A stretch of 64,000 nt of DNA from Metaphire vulgaris (lineage: Eukaryota > Annelida > Clitellata > Crassiclitellata > Megascolecidae): NCBI GenBank assembly GCA_018105865.1, contig CM030849.1, forward strand, positions 3,412,513-3,476,512. The letters are read 5' to 3'. The notes under the pieces are model-generated. The model saw only the letters and a program-made list of their open reading frames with translations, did not search any database and was not told the DNA's origin. Position numbers and translations under genes: made by a program. Below are positions 35,449 through 48,602 of the stretch, piece by piece. Within the stretch, counting starts at the first letter, position 1; every line of letters begins with the position of its first letter.

Positions 35449-35482
35449 CTTGAGGGAAACATCCATTAAACGCCTCGGCGTC
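35449..35482 (-). CDS. Gene C exon 2: 34-bp microexon
   Basis: It encodes DAEAFNGCFPQ plus one base, with acceptor CTATTTTAG and donor CAAG|GTAAGT. Confidence 0.83.
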
Positions 35483-36249
35483 CTAAAATAGTATTAAAAC
35501 TATTACAGCAGTGCTACCCAAACTTTGTCCAGTCACGGCACACTATCTAAGAAACATACAGTCAACGGCACATTGCAGCCGAAATGCACACATTTTAAAT
35601 GACGCGTTTTACAGACCTACTATATATGGGACCCTGGCCGTGGAATCTGCGCAAGACCGTTGAGAAATTTCGGGGAGGGGTAGGTAGTAGTGGTAGGGGT
35701 AGGGAAACAACTAGCTGCTGTCACGGAAAGTACGAGAACGAGGCACATCAACAAAAGAGATTCCTGCCGAATATCGTGTGAAATGGTTACAAAGTCGATC
35801 GAAAGATGAGCCGTGTCTTAAGATGACTGGTTACACGTATCCCGGGTTTTATAGACGACAAAAAGATTATAAAATTGATTCTCTGTATGACAATAGCCAA
35901 TGGAAGGACTGTTGTTACAGTAGGCGTATAGGGACTATAGATATGCAAGAATATTTCAGCGAAGGGAAGAAACACTCGAATTAATATCACATTTTCTTGT
36001 TTTCCACCTTCATTGCATCAACTATGCCAGGATTGTCAATATAGTCCGTCTCAAGTTTATTCTACAGCGTTCGAAATGAGACACTTGTCAGCCATTTCAA
36101 ACGACACTATGCACAGTCTTTCAAAAATCTACTCTTCGTCATAAAAGTTTTCGAAGATTACAAGGTTTTTGCTCAAAGCAATAATATTGCATAACTCTGT
36201 TTCTCTCCTTTTCATCGACTTCAAATCTGCAATGGTTCTAATGGGCAAA

Positions 36250-36804
36250 TCTATCATATTAAGATCCTTATCTGTATGTCTCTCTGTCTGTTACCTTCAA
36301 GCGTTCTGATTGGTTGACTATTGGTAGACGGTTTAGACCGTTTAGTCCTTACGTCGCGATGCGTTGGTGGGCGAGCGTTGACTATTGGTAGACGGTTTAG
36401 TACTTACGTCGCGATGCGTTGGTGGACGATGTTCGAAGACGACGTTGCTATTGGTAACAATTGTTCGTAGAACCGGTTTAGTCGAGTCATTGCAGCGTCA
36501 GAGGGCTGGGCGTGCGACGACGTTGCTATTGGTAACAATTGTTCGCAGCCTGAGGTAGTTGCAACGTACATTTTAACGTACACAAAAAAATACGTGTACA
36601 GCGTCACAAATGGCCAAAGTTGCGTGATTTTAACGTACATAGGCCTAATTATTACGTGGTGCAGAGCTTGGCTAGGTGGCGTATGTACAGTACATCATTG
36701 AAATGTTGTTCAGCATGGATTCAATGATTGGGTATTAGGTATAGGTATTGGATTAGTATTATCCTGCACTACGAGCGAAGCGAGCGCGAGCGAAGCGTGC
36801 ATCT
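36250..36804. mobile_element. Helitron-like non-autonomous element, copy 1
   Basis: The 555-bp element starts TCTATCATATTAAGATCC after an A and ends TGCATCTTTCTAG before a T, as expected for A|TC...CTRR|T Helitron ends. A GC-rich GAGCGAAGCGAGCGCGAGCG stretch precedes the 3' end. It has no terminal inverted repeats or target duplication. The second copy is 59840-60392. Confidence 0.72.
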
Positions 36805-37057
36805 TTCTAGTATATTTATCAATCTCATTGGAAACTGGCGGTACTAGACAAAGACATCCATTAACTGTTTATTTATCCTGTAGCAAATAACGTTGTGTCA
36901 ACCTGATAGGCTCCATCGGGACTAAACCCTCCCCCGCCCCATCCGCTCCGGGAGCGTGGCTGTCTATATTGCAGCTTTGTCTTATATAACAGATCTTAGA
37001 TAAACACTGAGCCTGCTTCAAACAAGAGATTCGATTCGACAGTATTCTACATCCTAC

Positions 37058-37375
37058 CAGCATCAGTTGACAGTTAGAAGATGAGGTCAAAGACGTTGGA
37101 AGTGATCCTTTCAGTCCGTGCTGACACTTTCCGTTGTCTTTGTGGTAACTATGATAAAGACAGTCTGGATTTTCTTTGCATTTTCTGGCACAGTCCAACT
37201 GAGACCTTGCACGTATTATTCGCGAAGAGGAATCCGATGATTCCGGGCAAAGATTTCTTCCTTGGCCAGAAATTGTGAACTTCCAGGCCGCCACGATGGT
37301 CTTATCTTCATTTCGTTGCCCTGACGCAAATAAAAGTCTAAGAAGAAAGCAATATGTGCTCAGTTTGGAACCCAT
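37058..37375 (-). CDS. Gene C exon 1: signal peptide and PAN/apple-like domain
   Basis: It starts MGSKLSTYCFLLRLLFASG. It encodes NLCPESSDSSSRIIRARSQ, LDCARKCKENPDCLYHSY and KCQHGLKGSLPTSLTSSSN, then CQLML, and ends at CTG|GTAGGA. Confidence 0.88.
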
Positions 37376-37849
37376 TATTTAAATTATATCGTAAATTTAC
37401 TCAGTCGTGCTGAGAAAGCTGTCAATGAACTCGATGCAAACTCGCAGGTTCAAATTTCCGAAATCGAGAAGAAAGTTGCGTATCTAAAAGGGAGCCTTAA
37501 TGTGAACTTTGAATTTCTCCGAAAGCAATATGTCCGGTAGTCTGCTGCCTAAACCGGTTCCGTGAGACTCTTAATGGATCAATACAACAGCTATTGCCAC
37601 GATTACTTACAGTGTAAATGCATTCCGTGAACTCGGCAATAATTCTTCCATGAACGGACACGTTTGCCAATAGAGTCGCGAATCATTTGAAATGCAATTC
37701 GATGGTGTCACGCGTATTTATTCTTTTAGCCAACGGGTTGAATGAACGAAAACTACCCACGGATGAAGAGGCGGTAGTGAATTGGCAAGGCAGAAAATCC
37801 ATTATCTACTTTTCAATTCATGGCAAAATCGATCTAAAATTGAGCCCCA

Positions 37850-38040
37850 GTTGTTTCTGTGTACAGGTTTCGCCTTTGTGGACCTCTTCGCTGATGAAAA
37901 GGGCGCTGCTGTCGCTAACAAAAGATCGAAACGATCTGAAAAAACACAAATAGCTGCGTGTTCCAAGAAACAAACGCAACGACGTGTTAGATCTTGTCAA
38001 ATATCACAGCATTCAGGGCATCAGTTGCCTCCACGTCTCA
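37850..38040. promoter_or_regulatory. Conserved upstream block of gene C
   Basis: GGCGCTGCTGTCGCTAACAA and TTAGATCTTGTCAAAT recur upstream of gene D (49470-49580) and, more diverged, gene A (9090-9270), at similar distances from the exon 1 start. Role unknown. Confidence 0.45.
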
Positions 38041-38196
38041 GCTCTGAAAGGCCGGTCGATGTTCTATCAACTGGGTTCAATGCCTGCGCGGTCATTGATT
38101 TATTTCTTCGGCATTCACATGTCAGCAATCGCGACGAGGAAGCTATCTTGATTTGTGTTGTGTATCAAGGTTCGCTACACGTTGATTTGTTAGCGG

Positions 38197-38375
38197 CAGT
38201 GTTTATTCTAGCCCCCTTGACATTGGGGAGATTTTGAAATGTTTGGGGGGACAAGGTTTGAGTTTCCACACGTTTGGGGAAAAATTTCCATTCCCCCAGC
38301 CAACATTTAAAAAAATTGGGGGGGGAATTTTCAAACTTGGGGGATTCCCCTAAGAAGGCCTAGAATAAACACTGT
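38197..38375. mobile_element. hAT-like MITE (CAGTGTTTATTCTAG family)
   Basis: The ends are CAGTGTTTATTCTAG and CTAGAATAAACACTG. The GTTAGCGG duplication (38189-38196 and 38376-38383) is clear, with a one-base ambiguity in border placement. A related, larger element is 43440-43809. Confidence 0.85.
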
Positions 38376-38626
38376 GTTAGCGGTAATAGATAGTTAAGCT
38401 GTACACGTATTGCAAATTTGATGGAAATATATTTAGGAATTTCTAGGAAAACATAGTATAGTTTTTTGCTGTTTTTTTCTGAGTCACCCTGCATATATGT
38501 GTGTGTGCGTAAGCAACGGTGCCTCCTAATTCTCAGATCCTGGCTACTCCCCTGGATTCAATACCGACTGATAACTGGGACAATAAAACGAAGATCAGTT
38601 CCAGACAACCATTTGACTGCATCATT

Positions 38627-38830
38627 GGCGTAGCCACGGGGTTGGCCCTCTATTCTGGCTGGGACCCTGGTCGTGGAATCTGCGCAAGACCGTTGAGAAA
38701 TTTCGGGGAGGGTAGGTAGCGTGATCGAAGAGAATGCACGAATTTGCGGGAAACTCCTTGACTAGCCTTTCAACCTGAAATTCTGCATATTCCGCCTATT
38801 TCGGGACTCTGGCTACGCCACACTGGACTA
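38627..38830. mobile_element. Partial MITE pair (GGCGTAGCCACGGGG end)
   Basis: TGGCGTAGCCACGGGG and GACTCTGGCTACGCCACA form inverted ends. The interior GGAATCTGCGCAAGACCG block also occurs at 35641-35670. A clean target duplication was not seen. Confidence 0.5.
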
Positions 38831-38912
38831 TATTCCTGGTTATAATATTGCAATCCTACTCAATGCATAGTGTATAAAGCCGAATTCTTGTCTACTAGAT
38901 TCCGATGCTAAT

Positions 38913-38917
<5 letters not shown>

Positions 38918-38985
<68 letters not shown>
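38918..38985. repeat. (AT)n microsatellite
   Basis: An almost pure AT dinucleotide tract. Similar tracts occur at 41253-41288, 59737-59773, 60394-60432 and 61320-61379. Confidence 0.97.
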
Positions 38986-38986
<1 letters not shown>

Positions 38987-39074
38987 CATCCAGGTAAAAA
39001 TCACTTGTTGACTGTGATTCTGATTGCCGAAAGACGTTTAAAATGGCAGATACAACCTTTAGCATTCTTCACTA

Positions 39075-39800
39075 CATCGATACCAATCGCTATTGCAAAC
39101 TTAGGCCATCGTTTTCTGTGTTTAGAACGCCTTTAACATGACAAACCCTGTTGTTCCATATTGCTAATATAATGCATTGCTTGAAATCGATCTCTAACAG
39201 GACGAAGTAAGTTTCAAAAATGCGGTTTGACGATACTGCCTGCGTTGACAGAATTTGAAGTGACATTGCTATCCGTCCGACTAATCGTCGATGATTGGGT
39301 GGGGGTGTCTGGGGCCCGGCGGCGGTGCTGTTGGATCCGTGCGGTGGCTGTACTTGAGGCGACTACGCCATTCAGGGCACTTATCCGAGAAACTCTTAAG
39401 ATATGGAGAGGCAGATTCGGCACTGCGGATAGGCAACTTGTGTCAGCTTGTGTCATCTTCATCTTCTTCTTTTTTCTTCTTCTATCGAGAATGGATATAT
39501 ATATATATATATATAATATATATATATAATGTCATGTTTAAGGCGCCGTAAACACAGAAAACGATGGCCTATGTTTGCAATAGCGATCGATATCGATGTG
39601 GTGATGATGCTAAAGATAGTGGATCCATATGGTGCTTGAGTTCGATGTCGAACAGGACGAAAGCAGTTTCAAAATTGCGGTTTAATTTGCAGAAATCATA
39701 TGCATTATTAGCATTATGGAATAACGAGGGTTGTCATGGTGGATGCGTTTTAAATACAGAAGACGATGGCCTAAATTTGCAATAGCGATTGATATCGATG
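39075..39800. repeat. Inverted and direct copies of a 70-bp block
   Basis: The block with CCATCGTTTTCTGTGTTTA (39075-39145) recurs inverted at 39527-39600 (AAACACAGAAAACGATGG). It recurs again, in the latter orientation, at about 39740-39805 (ACAGAAGACGATGGCCTAAA). Confidence 0.7.
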
Positions 39801-39885
39801 TAGCATCAGGGGTCCTTTTGGTGAATTTAAGCCGCTGTTCCTCCCAATAGTCGAATCGTGGATGAGATGAAACACAGGACATATC

Positions 39886-41468
<1,583 letters not shown>

Positions 41469-41912
41469 GACATATCAATCAGTCAATCAATCAAGTTTAT
41501 TTTTCACAGCATACTGATAAGTACATGTCAAGAAGAAAAGCTTAACTAAACTATTAAAATATAAACCACGAATGTCCATGTGCTTGTACAGACTTTAAAG
41601 AATACTAATTCAAACTTTTAATTTGTATAAATGATAGAAATCGAGTACAAATATTTAATAGTGAGAAAGAGAATTACAAAATTGATTTAGATAATATAGC
41701 AATACAATTATAAGTGCTACAACAGTCTAATAGTCTAATAGTACAAATGCAAACATGATGTAAAAGATATGAATATGACATTTATCTTAATTACAGAACT
41801 TGATGTCTGAAAGCAACGAACGGACATACAGGCTCTTAGAATGACGTACTTGCGAAATAACATATAAGCAGTTCGGCTGATTAAGTTGAGACTGACAACA
41901 CATAGTGCGAAG

Positions 41913-42724
41913 CATGGGCGTAGCCAGGGGATGCAAGAGGTGCAATTGAACCCCCAAGTTGTCAAGTGCTAAACATTTTTATGCCATTATTTGAGCACTA
42001 GCATTGCAATGTACAATGCAATTCCTACTTATTTACTTTTTGCTATCATTATTTTGTTTCTGGTATTTGTTAACATAAACATAGAATAGTTTATAGTTAT
42101 CAACTAGCAATGACCACACCTCGAATGAACCTCATCGGCTATGGTACTGCCACTGCGCAAAAAAATTAGACAATGTCTTGGGGCCGTCCATAAAAGACGT
42201 CGCGCGCTTAGGGGTGAGGGTGTTCAAACATTTGTGACGATGTGTGACGACGGGGTAGGGGTTTTTTAAAAATGTGACGTCACATAGCACTAAATATTTT
42301 TATTAATACTGCAATACTATGTTACCGCAAAATTGAACGTATTTTACATTTATAATAATTATACTGTATTTAAACAAAAAGAATTTTAAAAAGTTTCTGG
42401 ATATTGTTTTAACTATAGTAATTATAATGAGTATTTTTAAACGAAACATTGACTTTGACATTGGAAAGACGACAAGGTGACAGGGGGGGTTAACGCGTTG
42501 TGACGTCATATTTGAGGGAGTCTGACTTTTTGTGACGAGGGCTGGTTGTCAAAAAACCGCCAAAATCCGTGACGTCATTTACGGATGGCCCCTTGAGTGC
42601 CATCACTGTCATTATATAGCCAAATTGAATCAAGTTTGCTCGAGTCGATTATATTATCGATATGCATATCCATTTTATAAATATAAGAATTGCACCCCAG
42701 AACAAGTTCCTAGCTACGCCACTG
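41913..42724. mobile_element. hAT-like element with nested insertion
   Basis: It starts CATGGGCGTAGCCAGGGG and ends CCTAGCTACGCCACTG. The perfect duplication is GTGCGAAG (41905-41912 and 42725-42732). It sits in the 3' flank of FReD gene D and contains the 42180-42592 element. Confidence 0.88.
42180..42592. mobile_element. DNA element with GGGGCCGTCCATAAA ends
   Basis: The left end is GGGGCCGTCCATAAAAGACG and the right end TGACGTCATTTACGGATGGC plus CCC. The superfamily is not settled here. The sister at 54154-54632 has a TAT duplication. Fragments occur at 11790 and within 28640-31380. Confidence 0.7.
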
Positions 42725-42796
42725 GTGCGAAGTACGACAGACTTTTTCTGGTTCATAGGGCCTATATGTATTTAACCGAAGGCTAACTGTCGTATA

Positions 42797-43059
42797 CAGA
42801 GATGTCCATGGGATGGGTTAACTCATGGGTTGGGTTGGGTTGGATTGTGTTGGGTTGAGTCAGACTTTTCCAGATTAATAGCGGGTTGGGTTGGGTCAGA
42901 AAATAAGTCATGGTTTAAGAAACTGTAATGTATTACAGTGGGTTGGGTTGGGTCAAGCAAACCTATTATTGGCATGGGTTGGGTTGGGTTAGGTTGGGTT
43001 GGAGATTTGATGGATTTGGTTGGATTGAGTTCCAAAAAATGGACCCATGGACATCTCTG
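42797..43059. mobile_element. MITE with (GGGTT)n core
   Basis: The ends are CAGAGATGTCCATGGG and CCCATGGACATCTCTG. Target duplications are GTCGTATA (42789-42796) and GTCGCATA (43060-43067). The interior is degenerate GGGTT pentamers. It ends 13 bp short of the gene D stop codon on the minus strand. Confidence 0.88.
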
Positions 43060-43072
43060 GTCGCATAGCCTC

Positions 43073-43412
43073 TTATGCATTGGCCATCACCATCATCCTG
43101 GCTGCTCGCAGAATACCGATGTCCACCCAATAAAACCAAAGCGAATACTCGCATGTCAGACATCCGATAGTGCAATCGCCAAACCACCATCCGCCGCCAG
43201 ACTCCGACGCGCAACCGGTGTCCGTCTGGCCATCGTCGAAGTCTGACGTAGTAAACCTTATACCATCGGGGAAAAAATGCTAGAGACATCAGTTGGTCAT
43301 CCGTGTTTCCCTGGTATCCAGACAACCGAATCGCGTAAACGTTGGATTCTGGGTCGACGGCGAAACGCGAGTATTCAGAATAATACCAATTGGACGAATT
43401 CAGTGCCTGAAA
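43073..43412 (-). pseudogene. Gene D exon 5 with frameshift
   Basis: The first part encodes LSGYQGNTDDQ. After the homopolymer at 43270-43279 another frame encodes DGIRFTTSDFDDGQTDTGCA, GGGWWFGDCTIGCLTCEYS and ARMMVMANA-stop. The family calcium motif DVDND is changed to DFDDG. Confidence 0.8.
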
Positions 43413-43439
43413 CTATACAAAAGACGACATGATGTGTAA

Positions 43440-43809
43440 ACAGTGTTTAATCTAGACTCTTGGACTCTGAGGGGAGGAATATTTTTACACCCTCTAACAG
43501 CCCTCCAACACCCCCTCCCCAATTTGAGGTCGACACCCCCAAAATTTGGTAATGTGACAATGGTATGCATACAAAATGCATACTAATTAGCTCCGGACAC
43601 CTCCCAATTTAAGGTCGACACCCCCCAAATTCACAATCCTAGAAATATCCCTGGGGAAACTGACAAAGTCGGGGGAAACTGGCAAAGCCGGAGGAGTCAG
43701 CTAGGGGCGGCTGTTAGTTAATGTAGTATGACAATATTTCCGGGGAATTTGAAATTTCCGGAGAAAGGAGGGCATTTTCCCCCCAGAAACAGTCTAGATT
43801 AAACCCTAG
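43440..43809. mobile_element. MITE (CAGTGTTTAATCTAG ends) with nested relic
   Basis: The ends are ACAGTGTTTAATCTAG and CTAGATTAAACCCTAG. Target duplications are ATGTGTAA (43432-43439) and ATGTGTAC (43810-43817). A CAGGGATATTTTTACA-family relic occupies 43485-43653. Confidence 0.72.
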
Positions 43810-44172
43810 ATGTGTACATGATAAGATGTGATAAGTTTATTTTTCTTTCTGGCGCCTTTCCCTCTCATTTATCCATCTCCCTCCACATCCCTAGCATTTG
43901 CAATACCCTCCCTCCTTCTCTCCATATTTTCCCTTTCCCTTTCCCTTCCCCTTCCCCTACACATACTAATATTGTTATTCAATATTTAAAACTGATTCTT
44001 TGTGCAGTGTGTTGCGTGGCAGACATTGGACCCCGAGAACATCTGTGAACAGAATTATAATTTATGATAATAATAAAAAAATAATAATATACTTATAAAA
44101 CGTTATATTTTAATCAGGAATCGGTATAAATTGGTTGCTAAGGCACCTCGGTAATAGATTTTGGCGGTTTAT

Positions 44173-44211
<39 letters not shown>

Positions 44212-45017
44212 TAAATTTCTGTCATGATTCCGTCTTCGCTATACGACGGTTAACTGCAATGTTGGACCACTGCTGACTGTTGTTCTTTACTGTAGCCTCC
44301 TCCATTAGTGATGCTCTGTTAATGCTGGTCTCTTTGCAATTTTGTCTATCCATCTTTTCAGTCTGCCTTGCCTTGTGGTTCCTTATGTTGAACCAGTTGT
44401 TACAGTATTAAGTTTGTCTGTCTGCGTGTATGTCGCTCACTACTGTAGGGCTTATATCAGGTCGACAAACAGCAGAATGTACTAAAAATCTACTAAAATA
44501 TTAGACAGGTTTTTGCCATTAAGCCTATACGAACGCCGAATTTTTAACTCTCACGAGCGAAATGTATGTGCATACCTGCTTCCTAGGAACATCGTGAAGA
44601 GACGGGCATCCTATTCACCCACCACTCCATCTCCCCATCCCGTGTCTTTTGCTTTCACACCCTCTCTCTCTCTTCTTTCTGGTGCCTTTCCCTCTCATTC
44701 ATTTATCTATTTCCCTCCACCTCCCTAACTTTTGCCATACCCTCCCCCTTCTCTCCATAATTTCCCTATCCATTCCCTACACATACTACTGTACTCCACG
44801 CAAATCGGATATCATTGCGTCTGAGAGACGAATATGCGATGCGCGACCTAACTTCAATATCCAATGTTTTTCCCTTATTATATCAATATCCTTCCAGTCT
44901 CCATTATTTCCCCCTCTCTACTCCACCACTGTGTTCGTTGTTTCGGACCGCGACAGATTTCAAAAGCTCTGGCCTCCACACTGACAAAGCGAGTCCATGA
45001 TGAAAGTGCAAACTTAC

Positions 45018-45259
45018 CTCAATGCGCAACCTATAAGTTACGGACGGTTGACTTGTTATCAGATAAATGTTGTCGTTTCCAATCCAGAATTCGGACGTCA
45101 ACAGATCACCGAATCCTTTCCTATAATCAGCCCAGTTGCGATTGAAATCAACGACTCCATTGTAACGAGACAGTAGGATGATCCAGTTGCTAATGCAAGG
45201 CAGCGGTACAGTAGTCTGATTCAGTGCATAGTTGACTGTTTCTTGCGGAGCATGGAATC
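45018..45259 (-). CDS. Gene D exon 4: FReD N-terminal half
   Basis: The 242-bp open exon encodes FHAPQETVNYALNQTTVPLP, CISNWIILLSRYNGVVDFNR, NWADYRKGFGDLLTSEFWIG and NDNIYLITSQ. About 200 bp upstream (45447-45500) its acceptor flank is duplicated, including GAATCCTGTTAG. Confidence 0.88.
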
Positions 45260-46145
45260 CTGTTAGATATAGATGATATGACATTTATAAAGTGACTCTA
45301 TGAAAGGCAAAAACACTACGCAAATAATGACACTAATAGTCATTCTGATGACTAACAGTAAACGAGTTACCTCTAATGTTTTAATTCAATGCAATAGTCA
45401 CTTCACCTATCTCTGACGGTCCATGAATACAGGGTGGGCCAATAGAATCCTGTTAGGATATAGATGATATGACATTTATAAAGTGACCCTATGAAAGACA
45501 AAAACGTGAGTAATGATCAGAATGTCTTCTACTGTAACCAGTGTTGTTGAAGTTAACTTTAGCTGTAACTGAAATATCACTTCACAGAAAAATAACAAAT
45601 CAGTTAACTTTGACTGTAACTGGAAGTGAAAAGTATCAATAACTGTAAGTGTAACTTGAACTGAAAATATATTACTTAAATAGTTCAAATAACTGAATAA
45701 TTGAAAAATGAATTTTAAATGAAAAACTTAAGATGTAAAACACCACACAAAAATCTTCTAGTTACCCACATTGAAATCGTTGACCTTACGAAATATCGGA
45801 AATCTGCGCAGTTTAACTACGAATGAGGTCTATTTGCAATGCTGTAGCGATAACACCATGCAACGAGAACTTCTTTCTTGCTGCTTCAGTCGCTAAATTT
45901 GATTTTTGCATTAGTATTATTATCTGACAATTTATATAGCCCTATAGCAAGGCCTAAGCCTAAGTAAAAGAGTGATTCACAACATAAGGTTAGCAGTCAA
46001 ACGACGCATTGAGCAAACGTGTCTTTAGATTCTTCACGAACTGTTTGTTCATCGGGTTTCGAGTTAGTAACATAATCCGGAAGTGCGTTCCATAAGATTG
46101 GATTGCCTCGGGTAACCGTCACTAACCGATCTCTCTCCTAGGGTA

Positions 46146-46300
46146 CGCGGACTATTGACCACAGGACGATTGACCATAGAACGATTGACCATAGGACGAT
46201 TTACCATAGAACGATTGACCATAGGACGATTGACCATAGGACGATTGACCACTGGACGATTGACCACAGCGGACTTTTGACCAATGGACGATTGACCACA
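46146..46300. repeat. 15-bp minisatellite
   Basis: About ten copies of ACGATTGACCATAGG or variants. The MVNRP/MVNRS peptide repeat on the minus strand is its translation and not a gene. Confidence 0.93.
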
Positions 46301-46438
46301 GCCTTAGTGATGATAGTGATGGTAGTGAAGATGATGATAATGATGATGATGACGATGACGGTGATGAATATTCTGTGGTTATTCAAGGACAAATTGATTT
46401 ATAGTTAGCATATTATTATTAAATTTAAATGTACGTAC

Positions 46439-46570
46439 CTAAAGGAGCTATGCAGTCAACCAAGAGTCCACTGAAGTTCATCATGCATTTGGGTCCATTT
46501 ATCTCGGCACATTGAAGGTATTCAACGTTGTTGCACTGGAATAGCATGTCGCAAGTACCGCTCGGTTTCA
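46439..46570 (-). CDS. Gene D exon 3, intact copy
   Basis: The 132-bp phase 1-1 exon encodes GTCDMLFQCNNVEYLQC, AEINGPKC and LVDC. The conserved MPFQY is changed to MLFQC, adding an unpaired cysteine. Confidence 0.83.
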
Positions 46571-46948
46571 CTTGTGGATTTGAAACGATAACAATATACA
46601 GTACATGAATATTACAATATAGATTTACAGAGTTTATTGCAGTTACAAAGAATAATGGTTTCAACGATCACATTGTTCAAAAGTACAAAGGTTATGGAAG
46701 AGGTCGTGTGTTAAAATCATAGGTACTCAGCTGATGAGACTAGTAAACACAAGAAAGAGATTTAATTTTGGCTTCGGCTTTGAATCTAAGGAATATGTCA
46801 AATTCGGTCAACATTCGGCTACGGCCTAATCGCTTTCATATTATTCGGCTTCGTTTTCGGCCTTAATTAAGTTTCAAATACGGCCATAAGTCGTAACTTT
46901 CAGCGTCATATAATAATTATTGATGACTGTACAAGTTATTCGTTTGAG

Positions 46949-46949
<1 letters not shown>

Positions 46950-47035
<86 letters not shown>
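46950..47035. repeat. (TTA)n microsatellite
   Basis: A pure TTA tract in intron 2/3 of gene D. Confidence 0.97.
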
Positions 47036-47037
<2 letters not shown>

Positions 47038-47246
47038 GACAATTTATAGATCGCAGTAAGCATAGTGAAGACTAAAGTCAAAAGTTGGTGATGGTGATGG
47101 AGATGATGATAGCGATGATGATGGTGGTAGTGATGGCAATGGTGATGATGATAATTATTATTATAATTATGATTATTATTATTATGAATATGCTGTGGTA
47201 ATTCTAGTTCAAACCTACATTTAACTAGCATATTGATCTCTGAAAT

Positions 47247-47562
47247 GACCCGGTCTTTTGCGGATGGATTTGAAGTACCATCGATTGATACCCTTAGTTA
47301 TTAGAAGGGTGTTTTAGAAGTGCATAATTATTATATTATATTGTCATTCAATTTAAAGCTACGAACCTAAAGGAACTATGCAGTCAATCAATTGTCCACT
47401 GGAGTTCATGCATTTCGATCCGTTTATCTCGGCACATTGAAGGAATTCAACATTGTCGTGCTGGAATGGCATAATTATGCACTTCTAAAACACCCCTTCT
47501 AATAACTAAGGGTATCAATCGATGGTACTTCAAATCCATCCGCAAAAGACCGGGTCATTTCA
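47247..47562. repeat. Inverted repeat flanking and breaking an exon 3 copy
   Basis: Arms of about 90 bp: CCCGGTCTTTTGCGGATGGA (from 47249) and its complement TCCATCCGCAAAAGACCGGG near 47536-47555. The right arm interrupts exon 3 between AATGGC and ATGTCGCAAG. Confidence 0.88.
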
Positions 47563-47590
47563 TGTCGCAAGTAAAGCTCTTTGTCACTTC
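47367..47590 (-). pseudogene. Gene D exon 3, disrupted copy
   Basis: Exon 3 homology (NVEFLQC equivalent, CMNSSGQLIDCIVP region, donor TAG|GTTCGT) is split by a roughly 95-bp insertion that is the inverted copy of sequence at 47247-47335. The 5' part (CATGTCGCAAGTA on the plus strand) continues afterwards with extra substitutions. Confidence 0.8.
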
Positions 47591-48090
47591 TGTAACTGAA
47601 ACCATAACATAGAAATATAGATTGAGCTTAGTGCATTTGCAAGCAATACTGGCTACAATGAATCCACGATCGCAATGTTCAAAGGCACCAGGGATATACA
47701 AAAAGGTCGGGGGGGGGGAATCATGACTACTCAGCTGATGTGTGTGTAGTAAACACGGTTTCTATGCCCTTTGCAAGAGGCACATCTGCAATAAATTATT
47801 TCATTGGCAGAGTTTACTGCATTTACAAGGGAAAATGGTTACAGCAATAAAAATGTTCAAAAGTATCAGGATTGGGCAAAAGGTCGTGGGTAGAAATCAT
47901 AGCTGCTCAGCTGATGTGCGTAGTAAACACGGTTTCTTTGCGTTTGCAAGAGACAGGTCGGCAAACAGTTTCATCGAACGCCGTCACACAATATATGCGA
48001 CGAACATCCAAAGTAAAGTTTAAACGGCGATCAATTTCACATAAATGAATAATATTTAATTAATTAACCATTTTGCGACGACCAACCTAC

Positions 48091-48124
48091 CTTCAGGGAA
48101 ACTTTCTTTAAACGCATCGACATC
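48091..48124 (-). CDS. Gene D exon 2: 34-bp microexon, Cys lost
   Basis: It encodes DVDAFKESFPE plus one base. Splice sites are intact (donor GAAG|GTAGGT), but the GC of the GCFP motif is ES. Confidence 0.8.
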
Positions 48125-48602
48125 CTAAAAATATTGTTACAACCATTACAGACATAGGGTCATCATGATCTTATTAATAGATACACATGTCTTATATATT
48201 TTTCAATATTTCCCTCACGCTCCTTAGAAATTGACGGTGATATATACAAATGCCATATTTTAAACCCACTAACTGGTTATTTGCATTATTACTTTGAGCT
48301 AAAGGTAACAGACAATGTGATTCAGAAATAACTATGCTTTATAGTATAAGCACTTTCGAATAGATTAATGATCAATTCAGGCGTAACTGCTCAACACTAA
48401 TGCCTTGTCTTATTTTAGCTTTATAGTAGTAATATAGAAGTAACCGACGATGTGATTCGTAAAGAAGTGTGACTTTTTATTTTACAATAGAGCGATCACG
48501 CCTTAGGCATAACTGCTCTATTTTGCAGCTTGGTCCTAAATCATAGTTTAGATATACACTGATCCTGCTTCAAACAAGAGATTCGATTCGACAGTATCCT
48601 AC

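Larger units (their letters stand above)
33000..37375 (-). pseudogene. FReD gene C: PAN / FN2-like / fibrinogen-domain gene with one frameshift
   Basis: Exons 37058-37375, 35449-35482, 34965-35096, 34489-34731 and 33000-33374 follow the family plan with intact splice sites. Exon 4 is 243 bp instead of 242: one extra base near 34686-34692 (in the stretch coding NQT/NKT in other copies) introduces an in-frame TAA soon after. Everything else is open, including a clean exon 5. It is therefore either a recent pseudogene or a gene hit by a single-base sequence error. The signal peptide is MGSKLSTYCFLLRLLFASG. A Helitron-like element (36250-36804) sits in intron 1. Confidence 0.75.

Noticed and set aside
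46146..46300. CRISPR array
   Set aside because: Repeats are contiguous 15-mers without spacers, in a eukaryotic intron.
46064..46392. MVNRP-repeat protein and Ile-rich frame
   Set aside because: Direct translation of a 15-bp minisatellite and ATG/GAT triplets.
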